A stretch of DNA of 64,000 nucleotides from Pogostemon cablin. Lineage: Eukaryota > Streptophyta > Magnoliopsida > Lamiales > Lamiaceae. Each line of letters opens with the position of its first letter. Within the stretch, counting starts at the first letter, position 1. The position numbers and the translations under genes were made by a program. Shown one piece after another: positions 11,684 to 23,105 of the stretch. The stretch lies in assembly GCA_023678885.1 (NCBI GenBank), contig CM043005.1:11584314-11648313 (forward strand), in the 5' to 3' direction. Under the pieces are notes generated by a model, which made no database searches, had not been told where the DNA came from, and saw nothing but the letters and a program-made list of their open reading frames with translations.

Positions 11684-13031
11684 CTATAGAGTCACTAAAA
11701 AGTCAAAGTGCAGAGATGATTCTACTCCATGAGCCAAGTCAAGAACTCCTTGAAGTGAGCATTTTATTGCCATTTTTATGGTGAAATTAATTATTAGACA
11801 TGAGAATATAGTTGGAGAACATGTTTTCAGAGTATAAAAATGCTAGGAAACTTGCACCATAGAGTCACTAAAAACTCACAGTGCAGAGCATATTCTACTC
11901 CGTGATCCAAGTCAAAAACTCCTTGAAGTTAGCATTTTATTACCATTTTTATGGTCAAATTAGTTATTAGACATGAGAATATAGTTGGAGAACATATTTT
12001 CAGAGTATAAAAATACTAGGAAGCTTGCGTCATAGAGTCACTAAAAAGTCAAAGTACAGAGATGATTCTACTCCGTGAGCCAGGTCAAGAACTCCTTGAT
12101 GTGAGCATTTTCTTGCCATTTTTATGGTCATATTGGTTATTATACATGGGTATATAGTTGGAGAACATGTTTTCAGAGTATATAAGTTCTACGAAGCTTG
12201 CGCCATTAAGTCAATAAAAACACGCAGTGCAAAGCTGATTCTACTCTGTGAGCCAGTTAAGAACTCCTTGAAGTGAGCATTTTCTTGCCATTTTTATGGT
12301 CAAATTAATTATTAGACATGAGAATTTAGATGGAGAACATGTTTTCAGAGTGTAAAAATGCTAGGAAGCTTGCACCATAGAGTCACTAAAAACTCACAGT
12401 GCAGAGCAGATTATACTCCATGAGCCAAGTCAAGAACTCTTTGAAGTCACCATTTTCTTACCATTTTTATGGTCAAATTAGTTGTTAGACATGAGAATAT
12501 AGTAGGAGAACATGTTTTTAAATTATAAAAATGCTATAAAGCTTGCGCCATAGCGTCACTAAAAAGTCAAAGTGCAGAGCTAATTCTACTCCGTGAGCCA
12601 GGTCAAGAATTCCTTGAAGTGAGCATTTTCTTGCCATTTTATGGTCAAATTAGTTATTAGACATGAGAATATAGTTGGAGAACATGTTTCAGAGTATAAA
12701 AATGCTAGGAAGCTTGCGCCATAGAATCTCTAAAAAGTCAAAGTGCAGAGCTGATTCTACTCCGTGAGCTTGGTCAAGAACTCCTTGAAGTGAGCATTTT
12801 ATTGCCATTTTTATGGTCAAATTGGTTAATATACATGAGTATATAGTTGGAGAACATGCTTTCAGAGTATATAACTGCTACGAAGATTGCGCCATAGAGT
12901 CACTAAAAACACATAGTGTAGAGCTGATTCTACTCCGTGCGACAGGTCCAGAACTCCTTGAAGTGAGCATTTTCTTTCCATTTTTATGGTCAAATTCATT
13001 ATTAAACATGAGAATATAGTTGGAGAACATG
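11684..13031. repeat. 172-bp satellite array, block B
   Basis: About eight monomers continuing the array after the Copia element. The first unit resumes at ctatagagtcac, in phase with the monomer interrupted at 3474. Monomer variants include gtatataagttctacgaagc and gtatataactgctacgaag types, as in block A. It ends in the acatg target copy of the solo LTR. Confidence 0.96.
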
Positions 13032-14700
13032 TGATTAGCCATAATATAGTGGGCATGACCAATTAAAGAAATTTATCGAACCACAGGGAGGAAGGTACTA
13101 GAGTTTAAGCGATCTCAAGTTTATCGTGATTTTATAAGGACGACGGAAAGGAGCGGATAGGAGCAAATGAATGCAGTTATGCTAAAGCAAGAAATAAGGA
13201 TAAAATGAATGCAAAGATAAGATGGTTCCAAATGATGCAAGGATGAGATTAACAACAATCATGGCATAGATAATTAAGTAATCATGCAATTAATTCTAAT
13301 CTCTCATGGACAAGGTATAGAAGCGATCACTAATTCCACCTAAACTCTCTCTCGAGATGGATAGGATGTAGGCCCTCAACAAGGCTCCCAAACGCACATA
13401 GGATCGAGACAATAGCAAACACCTCCCACTAGGTACTAATTACTCTATGAGTTCCCTAATTAGGTACTAAATCATAAGCAATATTCCCTTTTAAGGTACT
13501 ATGAATTCACTAATTGTTTGGGTCTCCTCATTTAATCAACCAGCCTCTCGATTAAGCTAATCAAATGTTCTATCAAAGGGTTCTAAATCTAGAAGGATAT
13601 CTCTATCTCATTCTAAATTAATGCACATGAAGTGTATGATGAAATGATTCAATGAACTATCCTAAACACATAATTGATTTCTCAATCTAATCACATGCCC
13701 ATGACAATTAATCACACAAATCATCATATACATCAAGCAATCAACAATCAATGATAGAAATAACATAAAGTCCATTCAAGATTAAAATCAATTTGCATAA
13801 AAAAACTAAATTATCCAACACCAATCATGGAGCTAATCTCACAAAGGAGATTAGCCTCTCATATCCATAAGAAAATTAACATAGACATTAAGATCCTTAC
13901 AAAACATGATCAATCTATAAAGAAATGCACAAAAATTAGAATTAGATTCCCCCTTTGAAGTGCTTCAATGGAGATCTCCTTCTTCTTCTTGTGATCTCAC
14001 TCTCCCTTGCTTCCTTGATCACTTGGATGGTGAATTTGATGGAAGGGATCAAGTGTAGATGGGTGGATGAAGAATGGATGAAGATGATGGTGGAAAATGG
14101 AAGAAATGGTGTGTGAGGTGTGTGTGGAAGGGGTGGAAATCGGATTCTCTCCATAAAATCTAAATGGAGGGGTATTTATACTCCTTGACAAGCTTCTAGA
14201 AGGATTCTGAATTTTTCTGATCCTTGACACGACACGAGTCGTGTGGCACAACACGGCCATAAGGTGCCCGTGTTGCGTGAACTGATGCTCCCGCACGGCC
14301 ATCGCTTACAGGCCCGTGTTGGCTACACGGGTCGTGTGCTGCAACACGAGTCGAGCTCCGCAACACGGCCAAGTGGTGGTCGTGTTGGATGAATAGATGT
14401 TGCCGCACGACCATTCTGGACAGGCCCGTGTTAGCTACACGAGTCGTGCACTGCGACACGGCTCGTGCCACCAACACGGCCAGTCGTGTTGCTGCTGCCC
14501 TGATTCCTTCACTGTTTTAGCTCGTTCTCCCTCGTTTCAACTCCAAATTGAGATCCGCTTTTTCCTACATCTTCCTTATCATTCACACACATTTCCATGA
14601 AAACACAAAATACAACCAAATAACACATAAAATACGGATAAAATAATACGAAAACACATATAAAAAGACACTAAAATCTAGGTGAAAATATCACTCATCA
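13032..14700 (-). mobile_element. solo LTR of a Tat/Athila-like Gypsy family
   Basis: A single 1669-bp LTR with TG...CA ends (tgattagcc ... actcatca) and a perfect 5-bp target duplication acatg at 13027-13031 and 14701-14705. There is no internal region, so LTR-LTR recombination has removed it. It is clearly related to the LTRs at 53613 and 56678: shared words include gaccaattaaagaa, tatcgaaccac, ggtactaaatcata and ctatgaattcacta. By that comparison it is in minus orientation. It is about 220 bp longer than its relatives, mainly because of the CpG-rich tandem repeat at 14230-14500. Confidence 0.92.
14230..14492. repeat. 112-bp CpG-rich tandem repeat inside solo LTR
   Basis: About 2.3 copies of a unit of about 112 bp. 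The word acacggcc starts at 14251, 14363 and 14474. Each unit is full of ACACG/CGTGT words in both orientations (acacgagtcgtgt, cccgtgttggctacacggg) and can fold into short hairpins. It is much richer in CpG than its surroundings and absent from the related LTRs at 53.6 and 56.7 kb. Confidence 0.85.
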
Positions 14701-17700
14701 ACATGTTTTCAGAATATAAAATTTCTAGAAAGCTTGCACCATAGAGTCACTAAAAACTCATAGTGCAGAGCAGATTCTACTCGGTGAGCCAGGTCAAGAA
14801 CTCCTTGAAGTGAGCATTTTTTGCCATTTTTATGGTCAAATTAGTTATTAGACATGAGAATATAGTTGGAGATCATGAGTTCAGAGTATAAAAATGCTAG
14901 GAATCATGCGCCATAGAGTCACTAAAAAGTCAAAGTGCAGAGCTAATTCTACTCCGTTAGCCTAATCAAGAAGTCCTTGAAGTGAGTATTTTCTTCCCAT
15001 TTTTATTGTCAATTTAATTATTAGACATGAGAAAATAGTTGGAGAACATGTTTTCAAAGTAAAAATGCTAGGAAGCTTGCACAGTATAGTCACTAAAAAT
15101 TCACAGTGCAGAGCAGATTCTACTCCATGAGCCAGGTCAAGAACTCCTTGAAGTGAACCTTTTCATGCCATTTTTATGGTCAAATTAAATATTGGACTTG
15201 ATAATATAGTTGGAGAACATATTTTCAGAGTATAAAAATGCTAGGAAGCTTACACCATAGAGTTACTAAAAACTCACAGTGCAAAGCATATTCTACCTAG
15301 TGAGCCAGGTCAAGAACTCCTTGAAGTGAGCATTTTCTTGCCATTTATATGGTCGATTTAATTATTAGACAAGAGAATATAGTTGGAGAACTTGTTTTCA
15401 GAGTATAAAAATGCTAGGAATCTTGCACCGTAGAGTCACAAAAAACTCACAGTGTAGAGCAGATTCTACTTCATGAGCCAGGTCAAGAACTCCTTGAAGT
15501 GAACATTTTCTTGCCATTTTTATGGTAAAATTAGTTATTATACATGAGTATATAATTGGAGAACATGTTTTCAGAGTATAAAAATGCTAGGAAGCTTGCA
15601 CCGTAGAGTCACTAAAAACTCACACTGCAGAGCAGTTTCTACTCCGTGAGCCAGGTCAAGAACTCCTTGAAGTGAGCATTTCCTTGCCATTTTTAAAGTC
15701 AAATTAGTTATTATACATAATTGGAGAACATATTTTCAGAGTATAAAAATGCTAGGAAGCTTGCACCGTAGTCACTAAAAACTCACAGTGCATAGCAGAT
15801 TCTACTCCATGAGATAGGTCAAGAACTCCTTGAAGTGAGCATTTTCTTGCCATTTTTATGGTTAAATTAGTTATTATACATGAGTATATAGTGGGAGAAC
15901 ATGTTTTTAGAGTATATAACTGCTAAGAATAATGCACCATAGTGTCACTAAAAACACACAGTGCTGAGCTGATTCTACTCAGTTAGCCAGGTCAAGAACT
16001 CCTTGAAGTGAGCATTTTATTTCCATTTTTATGGTCAAATTAATTATTACTCATGAGAATATAGTTGGAGAACATGTTTTGAGAGTATAAAATTACTAGA
16101 AAGCTTGCACCGTAGAGTCACTAAAAACTCACAGTGCAGAGCATATTCTACTGCTTGAGCCAGGTCAAGAACTCCTTGAAGTGAGTATTTTTTTGCTATT
16201 TTTATGGTCAACTTAGTTATTAGACATGAGAATATAGTTGGAGAACATGTGTTCAGAGTATAAAAATGCTTGGAAGCATGTACCATAGAGTCACTAAAAA
16301 GTCAAAGTACAGAGCTAATTCTACTCCATTAGCCTAATCAAGAAGTTCTTGAAGTGAGTATTTTCTTGCCATTTTTATGGTCAATTTAATTATTAGACAT
16401 GAGAAAATAGTTGGAGAACATGTTTTCAAAGTATAAAAATGCTAGGAAGCTTGAACCGTAGAGTCACTAAAAATTCACAGTGCAGAGCAAATTATACTCT
16501 ATGAGCCAGGTCAAGAACTCCTTGAAGTGAGCCTTTTCTTGCCATTTTTTTATGGTCAAATTAAATATTGGACTTGAGAATATTGTTGGAGAACATGTTT
16601 TCAGAGTATAAAAATGCTAGGAAGCTTACACCGTAGAGTCACTAAAAACTCACAGTGCAGAGCAGATTCTACTCAGTAAGCCAGGTTAAGAACTCCTTGA
16701 AGTGAGCATTTTCTTGCCATTTATATGGTCAATTTAATTATTAGACAATAGAATATAGTTGGAGAACTTGTTTTCAGAGTATAAAAATGCTAGGAAGCTT
16801 GCACCGTAGAGTCACTAAAAACTCACAGTGCAGAGCAGATTCTATTCCGTGAGCCAGGTCAAGAACTCCTTGAAGTGAGCATTTTCTTGCCATTTTTATG
16901 GTCAAATTAGTTATTATACAAGAGTATATAGTTGGAGAACATGTTTTCAGAGTATATAACTGATAAGAAGCTTGCACCATAGTTTCACTGAAAACACACA
17001 GTGCTGAGCTGATTCTACTCAGTGAGCCAGGTCAAGAACTCGTTTAAGTGAGCATTTTCTTTCCATTTTTATGGTCAAATTAAATATTACACATGAGAAT
17101 ATAGTTGGAGAATATGTTTTCAGAGTATAAAATTGCTAGAAAGCTTGCACCGTAGAGTCACTAAAAACTCACACTGCAGAGCAGTTTCTACTCTGTGAGC
17201 CAGGTCAAGAACTCCTTGAAGTGAGCATTTCCTTGCCATTTTTAAAGTCAAATTAGTTATTATACATGAGTATATAGTTGGAGAAAATGTTTTCAGAGTA
17301 TATAACTGATAAGAAGCCTACACCATAGTGTCACTAAAAACACAGAGTGCTGAGCTGATTCTACTCAGTGAGCCAGGCCAAGAACTCCTTGAAGTGAGCA
17401 TTTTCTTTCCATTTTTATGGTCAAATTAATTATTACACATGAGAATATTGTTGGAGAACATGTGTTCAGAGTATAAAAATGCTAGGAAGCATGCGCCATA
17501 GAGTAACTAAAAAGTCAAAGTGCAGAGCTAATTTTACTCCATTAGCCTAATCAAGAAGTCCTTGAAGTGAGTATTTTCTTGCCATTTTTATTGTCAATAT
17601 AATTATTAGACATGAGAAAATAGTTGGAGAACATGTTTTCAAAGTATAAAAATGCTAGGAAGATTGCACCGAAGAGTCACTAAAAATTCACAGTGCAGTG

Positions 17701-18113
17701 CAGATTTTACTCCGTGTGCCAGGTCAAGAACTCCATGAAGTGAGACTTTTCTTGCCATTTTTATGGTCAAATTAAATATTGGACTTGAGAATATAGTTGG
17801 AAAACATGTTTTCAAAGTATAAAAATGCTAGAAAGCTTACACCGTAGAGTCACTAAAAACTCACAGTGCAGAGCAAATTCTACTCAGTGAGCCAGGTTAA
17901 GAACTCCTTGAAGTGAGCATTTTCTTGCCATTTATATGTTCAATTTAATTATTAGATAATAGAATATAGTTGGAGAACTTGTTTTCAGAGTATAAAAATG
18001 CTAGGAAGCTTGCATCGTAGAGTCACAAAAAACTCACAGTGCAGAGCAGATTCTATTCCGTGAGCCAACTCAAGAACTCCTTGAAGTTAGCATTTTCTTG
18101 CCATTTTTATGGT
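14701..18113. repeat. 172-bp satellite array, block C
   Basis: About 20 monomers in several repeated classes. One ends aagaactccttgaagtgagcc, one has gtatataactgctaagaag with gtgctgagctgattc, and one has gaagcatgcgcc with tagcctaatcaagaagtcc. The order of classes around 15.85-18.1 kb matches 32.2-34.4 kb, so these are segmental duplicates. Minus open frames at 16047-16286 and 16774-16980 recur in other copies only because the DNA is repeated. Confidence 0.96.
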
Positions 18114-19030
18114 CTATGCCAAAACTGTGGAAAGACAACGGAGAATCCCCGTTGTCGTAGCCCCTGCAGCTCCGTTGTTAACCCGGGAGTTGTTAAAAGT
18201 CTGGACTTTTAACAACGGTGAAATACCCGTTGTCGTAGGGCTTTTTTAACAACGGATTATCCCCGTTGTTGTTGCTAATAAAATCCATTGTCAATCCGGG
18301 AGTTGTTAAAGGTACCTACCCTTTAACAACGGTTTTTGACCCGTCGTCGTATGTCATCTTTAACAACGGGGAATTCCCGTTGTCATTAATTGAATCCCCG
18401 TTATTGTAGACGAATTTAACAACGGGGATTACCCGTTGTTGTACCTCAAAATCTCCGTTGTCAATCCGGGAGTTGTTAAAGGTACCTACCCTTTAACAAC
18501 GGTTTTTGACCCGTCGTCGTATGTCAGCTTTAACAACGGGGAATCCCCGTTGTCATTAATTGAATCCCTGTTGTTGTAGATGAATTTAACAACGGGGATT
18601 ACCCGTTATTGTACCTCAAAATATCCGTTGTTAATCCGGGAGTTGTTAAAAATGTCATTCTTTTAACAACGGTATTTTCCCCGTTGTTGTAAGTACTCTT
18701 TAACAACGGTGAATCACCGTTGTTGTTAGTTTTGTCCCCGTTGTTGTAGATTAATTTAACAACGCAGATTAACCGTTGTTGTAGCTCGAAATCTCCGTTG
18801 TTAATCCAGGAGTTGTTAAAGGGTCTTACTTTTAACAACGGAATTTTGCCCGTTGTCGTAAATTCTATTTAACAACAGTTTATCACCGTTGTTGTTAGTT
18901 TTATCCCCGTTGTTGTAGATTAATTTTAAAAATATTGTTCTTTTTAACAACGGGCAATCCCCGTTGTCATAGCTCTCTTTGACAACGGTTTATGCCCGTT
19001 TCGTATGTTATATCCCCGTTGTTATTATCA
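18114..19030. repeat. left CACTA subterminal repeats
   Basis: More than 20 copies of AACAACGGG and its complement CCCGTTGTT, often paired as short palindromes such as aacaacggggattacccgtt, within about 900 bp. Subterminal arrays of this kind bind the element's DNA-binding transposase in En/Spm-type elements. Larger units of about 170-180 bp also recur here, for example ggtacctaccctttaacaac at about 18311 and 18481. Confidence 0.92.
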
Positions 19031-19285
19031 AAATTTTAACCTGTTTAATAATTAAAATAGTCATAATCCCTGATCTTCAATACAACATAACTAATTCAAT
19101 TACATCAATGCATTCGAAAGTAATTGAACTCCAAATACAAAAACCAACATCAATACGTTCGAATATAACATCCCAACATCTCTCTAACCAATACAATTCA
19201 CCAACAACAATTAAAATACTTCATAATGTATCCATGATCGACAAATACCGTCTTCCCATAAACATAAACAACAAAGCGTTCATCA

Positions 19286-20663
19286 TGTTTTCCTTTCCCT
19301 TAGACACACTTTAGTCTTTTCGTAAGGCTGGTAAAGAAGACATAAGCTAAGGTTAGCACAATCGTATAAGTTATTATTCTCATTACAAGATATATTACAA
19401 TGTTTACCTCTTCCTAGACGAGTCGTTGACATGTGCTGTTGGATGCATGAAGCCCACTCTTTTCGCACTTCATCGATATCCATTTCGCTGTAATTTTTTC
19501 CAATGAACTATGGGGCACAAAATTAAGTAAGCATTTATACCACAGTATCATGAGACTAATAAATAATAGAAATATAATAAGGCTACTTACAATTGATTGT
19601 ATCATTTCAATGTTCACTATTCCATCAAATTGCATTAAATCTAATAGGTAGCGAAGCACATAAAAACCACATTGTCTCCCGTCAGGTTGCTTTGGCTCCT
19701 ATGACAAATGTAATAGGCTTGAATCAATAACAATTACATGCTTAATATTAAACAATTTCAATCTTACCTTTATCACTTTCCAAGTTATCTTTTTCCGACC
19801 CTTCTTACCCGCATCCACTTTTGCATTAAACATTTTCAAAGCCCTACATTGCAATTAAAATTTATTTATTTGGTTCATAATTCTACACATTTATATGATA
19901 AGATTAAATGAAGTAATAATTAATTTAGTTAATAACTTACAATTCAACTACTTGCTTCCAAACGGCGTCATGAATCCCATTATAGTAAGGATCTAACAAA
20001 CAAACTTCTTCTTTGAGTGGATCTATTATCGTGAGAATCCAGTGCTCACTACGTACATGCACAAGATAATGTAATATTCTATAAAGTGAAATAATAATAA
20101 AAAATAAAAAAAACCACAAAACTGAATTATAAGTTAACTTGAATTTACCCAACGTTACATGGTGCCACACAAATTTGGTCGTCTAGAATCTCGTTGAATC
20201 GTTTGGAAAGATAATGAGCTCTGCTTTCAATCGCATCATCCATTGCAGTTGTTGGTTGAAACCCAATGGCATAGGGATCTACGAATCTGATTTCGTCAAC
20301 CAATTTATGAGGATAGCTTTTGTACAAGTACCTAAGAATACAAAATTTAGATTAGAATGAGGTAACTATTAAATATAATATCGAAATAATATTGAACAAT
20401 AGGAATTCATGAACTATACCACATGAAAACAACAATGCAAGTGTACGAAATTGGCTTTAATTTACAGAATGGAACAACATCTTCAAGGTGGATGTGGAGA
20501 TCACGCTCATGGCCAAATAGGTCTTTATCCAATTGGATGTTCACCACCTTATTACAGCGTGGAAAGTTAAAGAAGCAATATAGGACATACAACTCTAGAG
20601 GAACGGAATCGGGATCTAATGTATCCATTTCAATCTCTTCATCCCTTTTCTTTTTTTGCAAGC
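19286..20663 (-). pseudogene. Ulp1-like cysteine protease (C48) region of CACTA polyprotein
   Basis: Exons on the minus strand carry a SUMO-protease-like domain as found in some plant CACTA elements. The catalytic histidine is in EHWILTIIDP (about 20020-20045), the aspartate in VCLLDPYYNG, and the Q..C pair in EPKQPDGRQCGFYVLRYL (about 19645-19700). Introns with GT-AG ends separate them; one good example ends one exon at QSI and resumes at FIGKNYSEMDIDEVRKEW. The tail DIDEVRKEWASCIQQHM is close to the usual C-terminus of these proteins. The catalytic residues look present, but the parent gene is broken upstream. The role of the protease in CACTA biology is not settled. Confidence 0.78.
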
Positions 20664-20808
20664 CTACAGATTGCAATAAATTATACTTAATTAATAGTTT
20701 TCGGCATGGTAAACATTTAATTTTACTATGTAAACAAAACCATATTTACCTAATAGTTTTCGGCATGGTAAACATTTAATTTTACTATGTAAACAAAACC
20801 ATATTTAC
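20664..20808 (-). other. candidate CACTA intron with a 59-bp tandem duplication
   Basis: Sense strand donor AAG|GTAAATATGG and acceptor TTGCAATCTGTAG|GC. The 59-bp unit at 20692-20750 is duplicated exactly at 20751-20809. Because the duplication ends at the donor, the intron contains a second identical GGTAAATATGG donor at about 20749. Confidence 0.6.
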
Positions 20809-20814
20809 CTTGAA

Positions 20815-21462
20815 AGCTACACCCTTGTTGACAATCCTTACATCATCACATCATCGTTGAGCATAAGCGGGTCTTCTTCTCCCTCTGGACAAGGACGAAT
20901 ACCTTTAGTTGAGCAACTGCCTTTGCCTTCACGATTATTATAAAATTCTTCTTCCAGCTTTCGCAAGCGCATCTCTTGAGCCATAATGAATCATTCTTGT
21001 CTTGCTAATAGCTCTTTATCAACTTTTTTTCCTTTTCCAATGTTGAAGTAGGTCGATGGAGTGACATGACCTCCAACACCTATAACACGCCTAGCATGTT
21101 CTTTGGAGTCAAGTGCATTTTTGAGAATATCTTCTGAAGAGTGGAACAAATTGGAATCTCCAGCAGATTTTTTTCTCTCTACAAATTGGGTCTGTAATTC
21201 ATACAATTTATTATAATATAATGAAGAGAGTACCCAAATTACAACAATGCATACTTGCATCACAAATTATTTAAGAGTTATCCTCGCAAGACAAACCATG
21301 AAGATTAATAGGAGCTAATTTTAATAAATTTTTACGTACAATTTTTGAAACAATTTCCTTCAGATCTTCGCTGTGGTATGTTCCATCTTTGCTTTTCCTC
21401 GCCTCAGACCATAGTGTGGCTCGATCAACCTCATCATCTCTCGTCAATAACGAGGGCTTCAT
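20815..21462 (-). pseudogene. Transposase_24 (Ptta/En/Spm) region of CACTA polyprotein
   Basis: Two open stretches on the minus strand match the plant Ptta/En/Spm transposase family (PF03004-like). RATLWSEARKSKDGTY (about 21365-21425) is the ALWKKAR..KDGTY motif. LDSKEHARRVIGVGGHVTPS and TYFN (about 21050-21120) are the conserved T/SKEH.GRVRGVGGH..P..YF block. A coiled, charged tail (MRLRKLEEEFYNN) follows. There is one in-frame stop after LLARQE at about 20990 and an intron between the two stretches. It lies between DUF4216 and the Ulp1 region in one transcription direction. Confidence 0.75.
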
Positions 21463-21608
21463 GAAAACAACATTAGCAAGTATACCAATATAATTAAAAT
21501 GATATACTTCACATACATATAATATTGTCTACTTACATTCTCCTCAGCAAGATTAGCATAACCTTTTCGTGCCATATGGTGTGGATAATATAAAAAGTAC
21601 CAACAATA

Positions 21609-22265
21609 TCAAACATTAGGGCGGTCAATCCAAATCCCATCAACTCCTTCACGTACAAGTGGTGGATCATTTTCATCTATTGCAGTTGTATCTAACTGAT
21701 TAAGCCCTTTACTAAATGAAAAGTGGTTGATTGCATGGTCTTCAAGCTCACCACGTGTAGTGTACTCAAAGAAATCCCTAGTGGGAGTCGAAAGCATAAT
21801 AGACCATGCAGAATCCAATGGGTCCTCAATGTAAAAGACTTGCTTTGCCAAACTAGCCAAAATGAAAGAATCATCTTTGAATCCAACTTTGTTTAGGTTA
21901 ACCAAGGTGAATCCGAATTCATCTACTTTGATCCCATTTCTATTATTTACCCAAGTACATTTGAAAATCGGAATTCGAAAGTGTATGTAGTCTAGTTCCC
22001 ATATTTCATCAATGTATCCATAAAAGATCATGTCAGACACAACTGGATTCTTGTCTTTAGCACTTGAAACTTGCATGGTCTTTGCCACTATGCTTACTCC
22101 TGAATTTTGCACCATTTGACGATTATCGAATTCTTTTGTATAATAGATAACCCCATTTACACGGTAGCTATCATACTTACAAACAGATCTCATAGGGCCA
22201 CGAGCGAGGGATTTTAAACATTGTGAAATCTGTGTGCTAGAATTTTCATTCTCTAGATCAACCTA
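21609..22265 (-). pseudogene. DUF4216 region of CACTA transposase gene
   Basis: A long open minus-strand exon starting after acceptor TTGTAG at about 22266 (VDLENENSSTQ, CLKSLARGP) and running through YRVNGVIYYTKEFD, YGYIDEIWELDY, IPIFKCTWVN and DDSFILASLAKQVFYIEDP. LARGP, the NG..F.TKE segment, the FKC.W segment and the FILASQA.QVFY segment define the C-terminal DUF4216 domain of plant TNP2-type CACTA transposases. At about 219 codons it is the best-preserved coding block of the element. Its biochemical function is unknown in the family. Confidence 0.82.
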
Positions 22266-22335
22266 CAATTCGAGAAAGAATTAGAATGTACTACAATACA
22301 TGATTGAGAGTAATTGTGTTTATGTATAACTCACA

Positions 22336-22900
22336 AGTTCATGTAACCAATTGATAAACAACTTGTTGTGCTTCTCCTGAAGCCATTTTTCAGACTTGCC
22401 CTTCACTCCATACGTTGCTCGAATATGCGCAAGGTGCTTCCTAAACGATGTATTCATTAAGTAATTAGCATGTCGAATAATAAGATATAGCTCTAAAAAT
22501 TTATATGAATAGGACAACGTACTCGACGTAAGGGTCTATCTCAAGATCATTTGTCAACACATGGAGATGAGCTTGTACTAACTCCTCCCTATTGAGAGTA
22601 CATGCGGAAGCAGCTGATAAAGGTTTTGTGAGCTCATCATTTCTTTGATTTTGAGATGGAATACCGATTGAGTGCACATTTGCAAGGAAATCTGAACAAA
22701 ACTCCACTGCCTCTTCCGCAATGTAACCCTCGGCCATGCACCCCTCAGGCCGCGCACGACAACGTACATAACTCTTCAGTACCCGCATGTACCTTTCAAA
22801 TGGATACATCCACCTATACCACACTGGCCCACACAATTCCACCTCTTTTACCAAGTGTACTGTCAAATGAATCATTATATCGAAGAAGGACGGGGGAAAG
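22336..22900 (-). pseudogene. DUF4218 region of CACTA transposase (TNP2) gene
   Basis: The minus strand reads FPPSFFDIMIHLTVHL, then WYRWMYPFERYMRVLKSYV and ARPEGCMAEGYIAEEAVEF, the signature of DUF4218, which follows the catalytic core in TNP2-type transposases. A second small exon (about 22336-22441, with HIRATYG and the WLQEKHNKLFINWLHELV segment) continues the usual TNP2 order after an AG acceptor. The N-terminal side stops abruptly at about 22900, where the transposase-associated domain begins, so the DDE catalytic domain that should precede it is absent. Confidence 0.82.
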
Positions 22901-23105
22901 TGTGGTACGTTTTATCCATACCAAAAAGAAGCAAGTGTGATCTCACATGAGCATGTGGAATCTTCTTTGCATTTCCACAATAAACACAAGGGCATGACAT
23001 GGCATCCGAGTTATTAACATTTTGTTTGGCAAAATGCATGAAAGAGTCCAACCCAGTCTTGTACTCATCGGACCTCCTATCCTTGTATATCCAATCCTTT
23101 TCCAT
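22901..23105 (-). pseudogene. transposase-associated domain (N-terminus of TNP2)
   Basis: Starts MEKDWIYKDRRSDEY, followed by GLDSFMHFA, CPCVYCGNAKK and VRSHLLLFGMDKTYHT. This is the N-terminal transposase-associated (PF13963-like) domain of CACTA TNP2 proteins, with its C-x-C..C cluster and closing HL...GF..GYT segment. The methionine fits the family's usual M..W start. After about 67 residues the sequence jumps, out of frame by one, into DUF4218, with no catalytic core between. Confidence 0.84.

Noticed and set aside
13032..14700. Solo LTR read as a gene because of frames at 13942-14477
   Set aside because: They overlap in several frames, lie in the LTR and its CpG-rich repeat, and are not conserved in the related LTRs.
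20423..20779. 118-codon plus frame in the CACTA element
   Set aside because: It is antisense to the Ulp1 exon and to the intron with the 59-bp duplication; the minus strand carries the recognisable protein.
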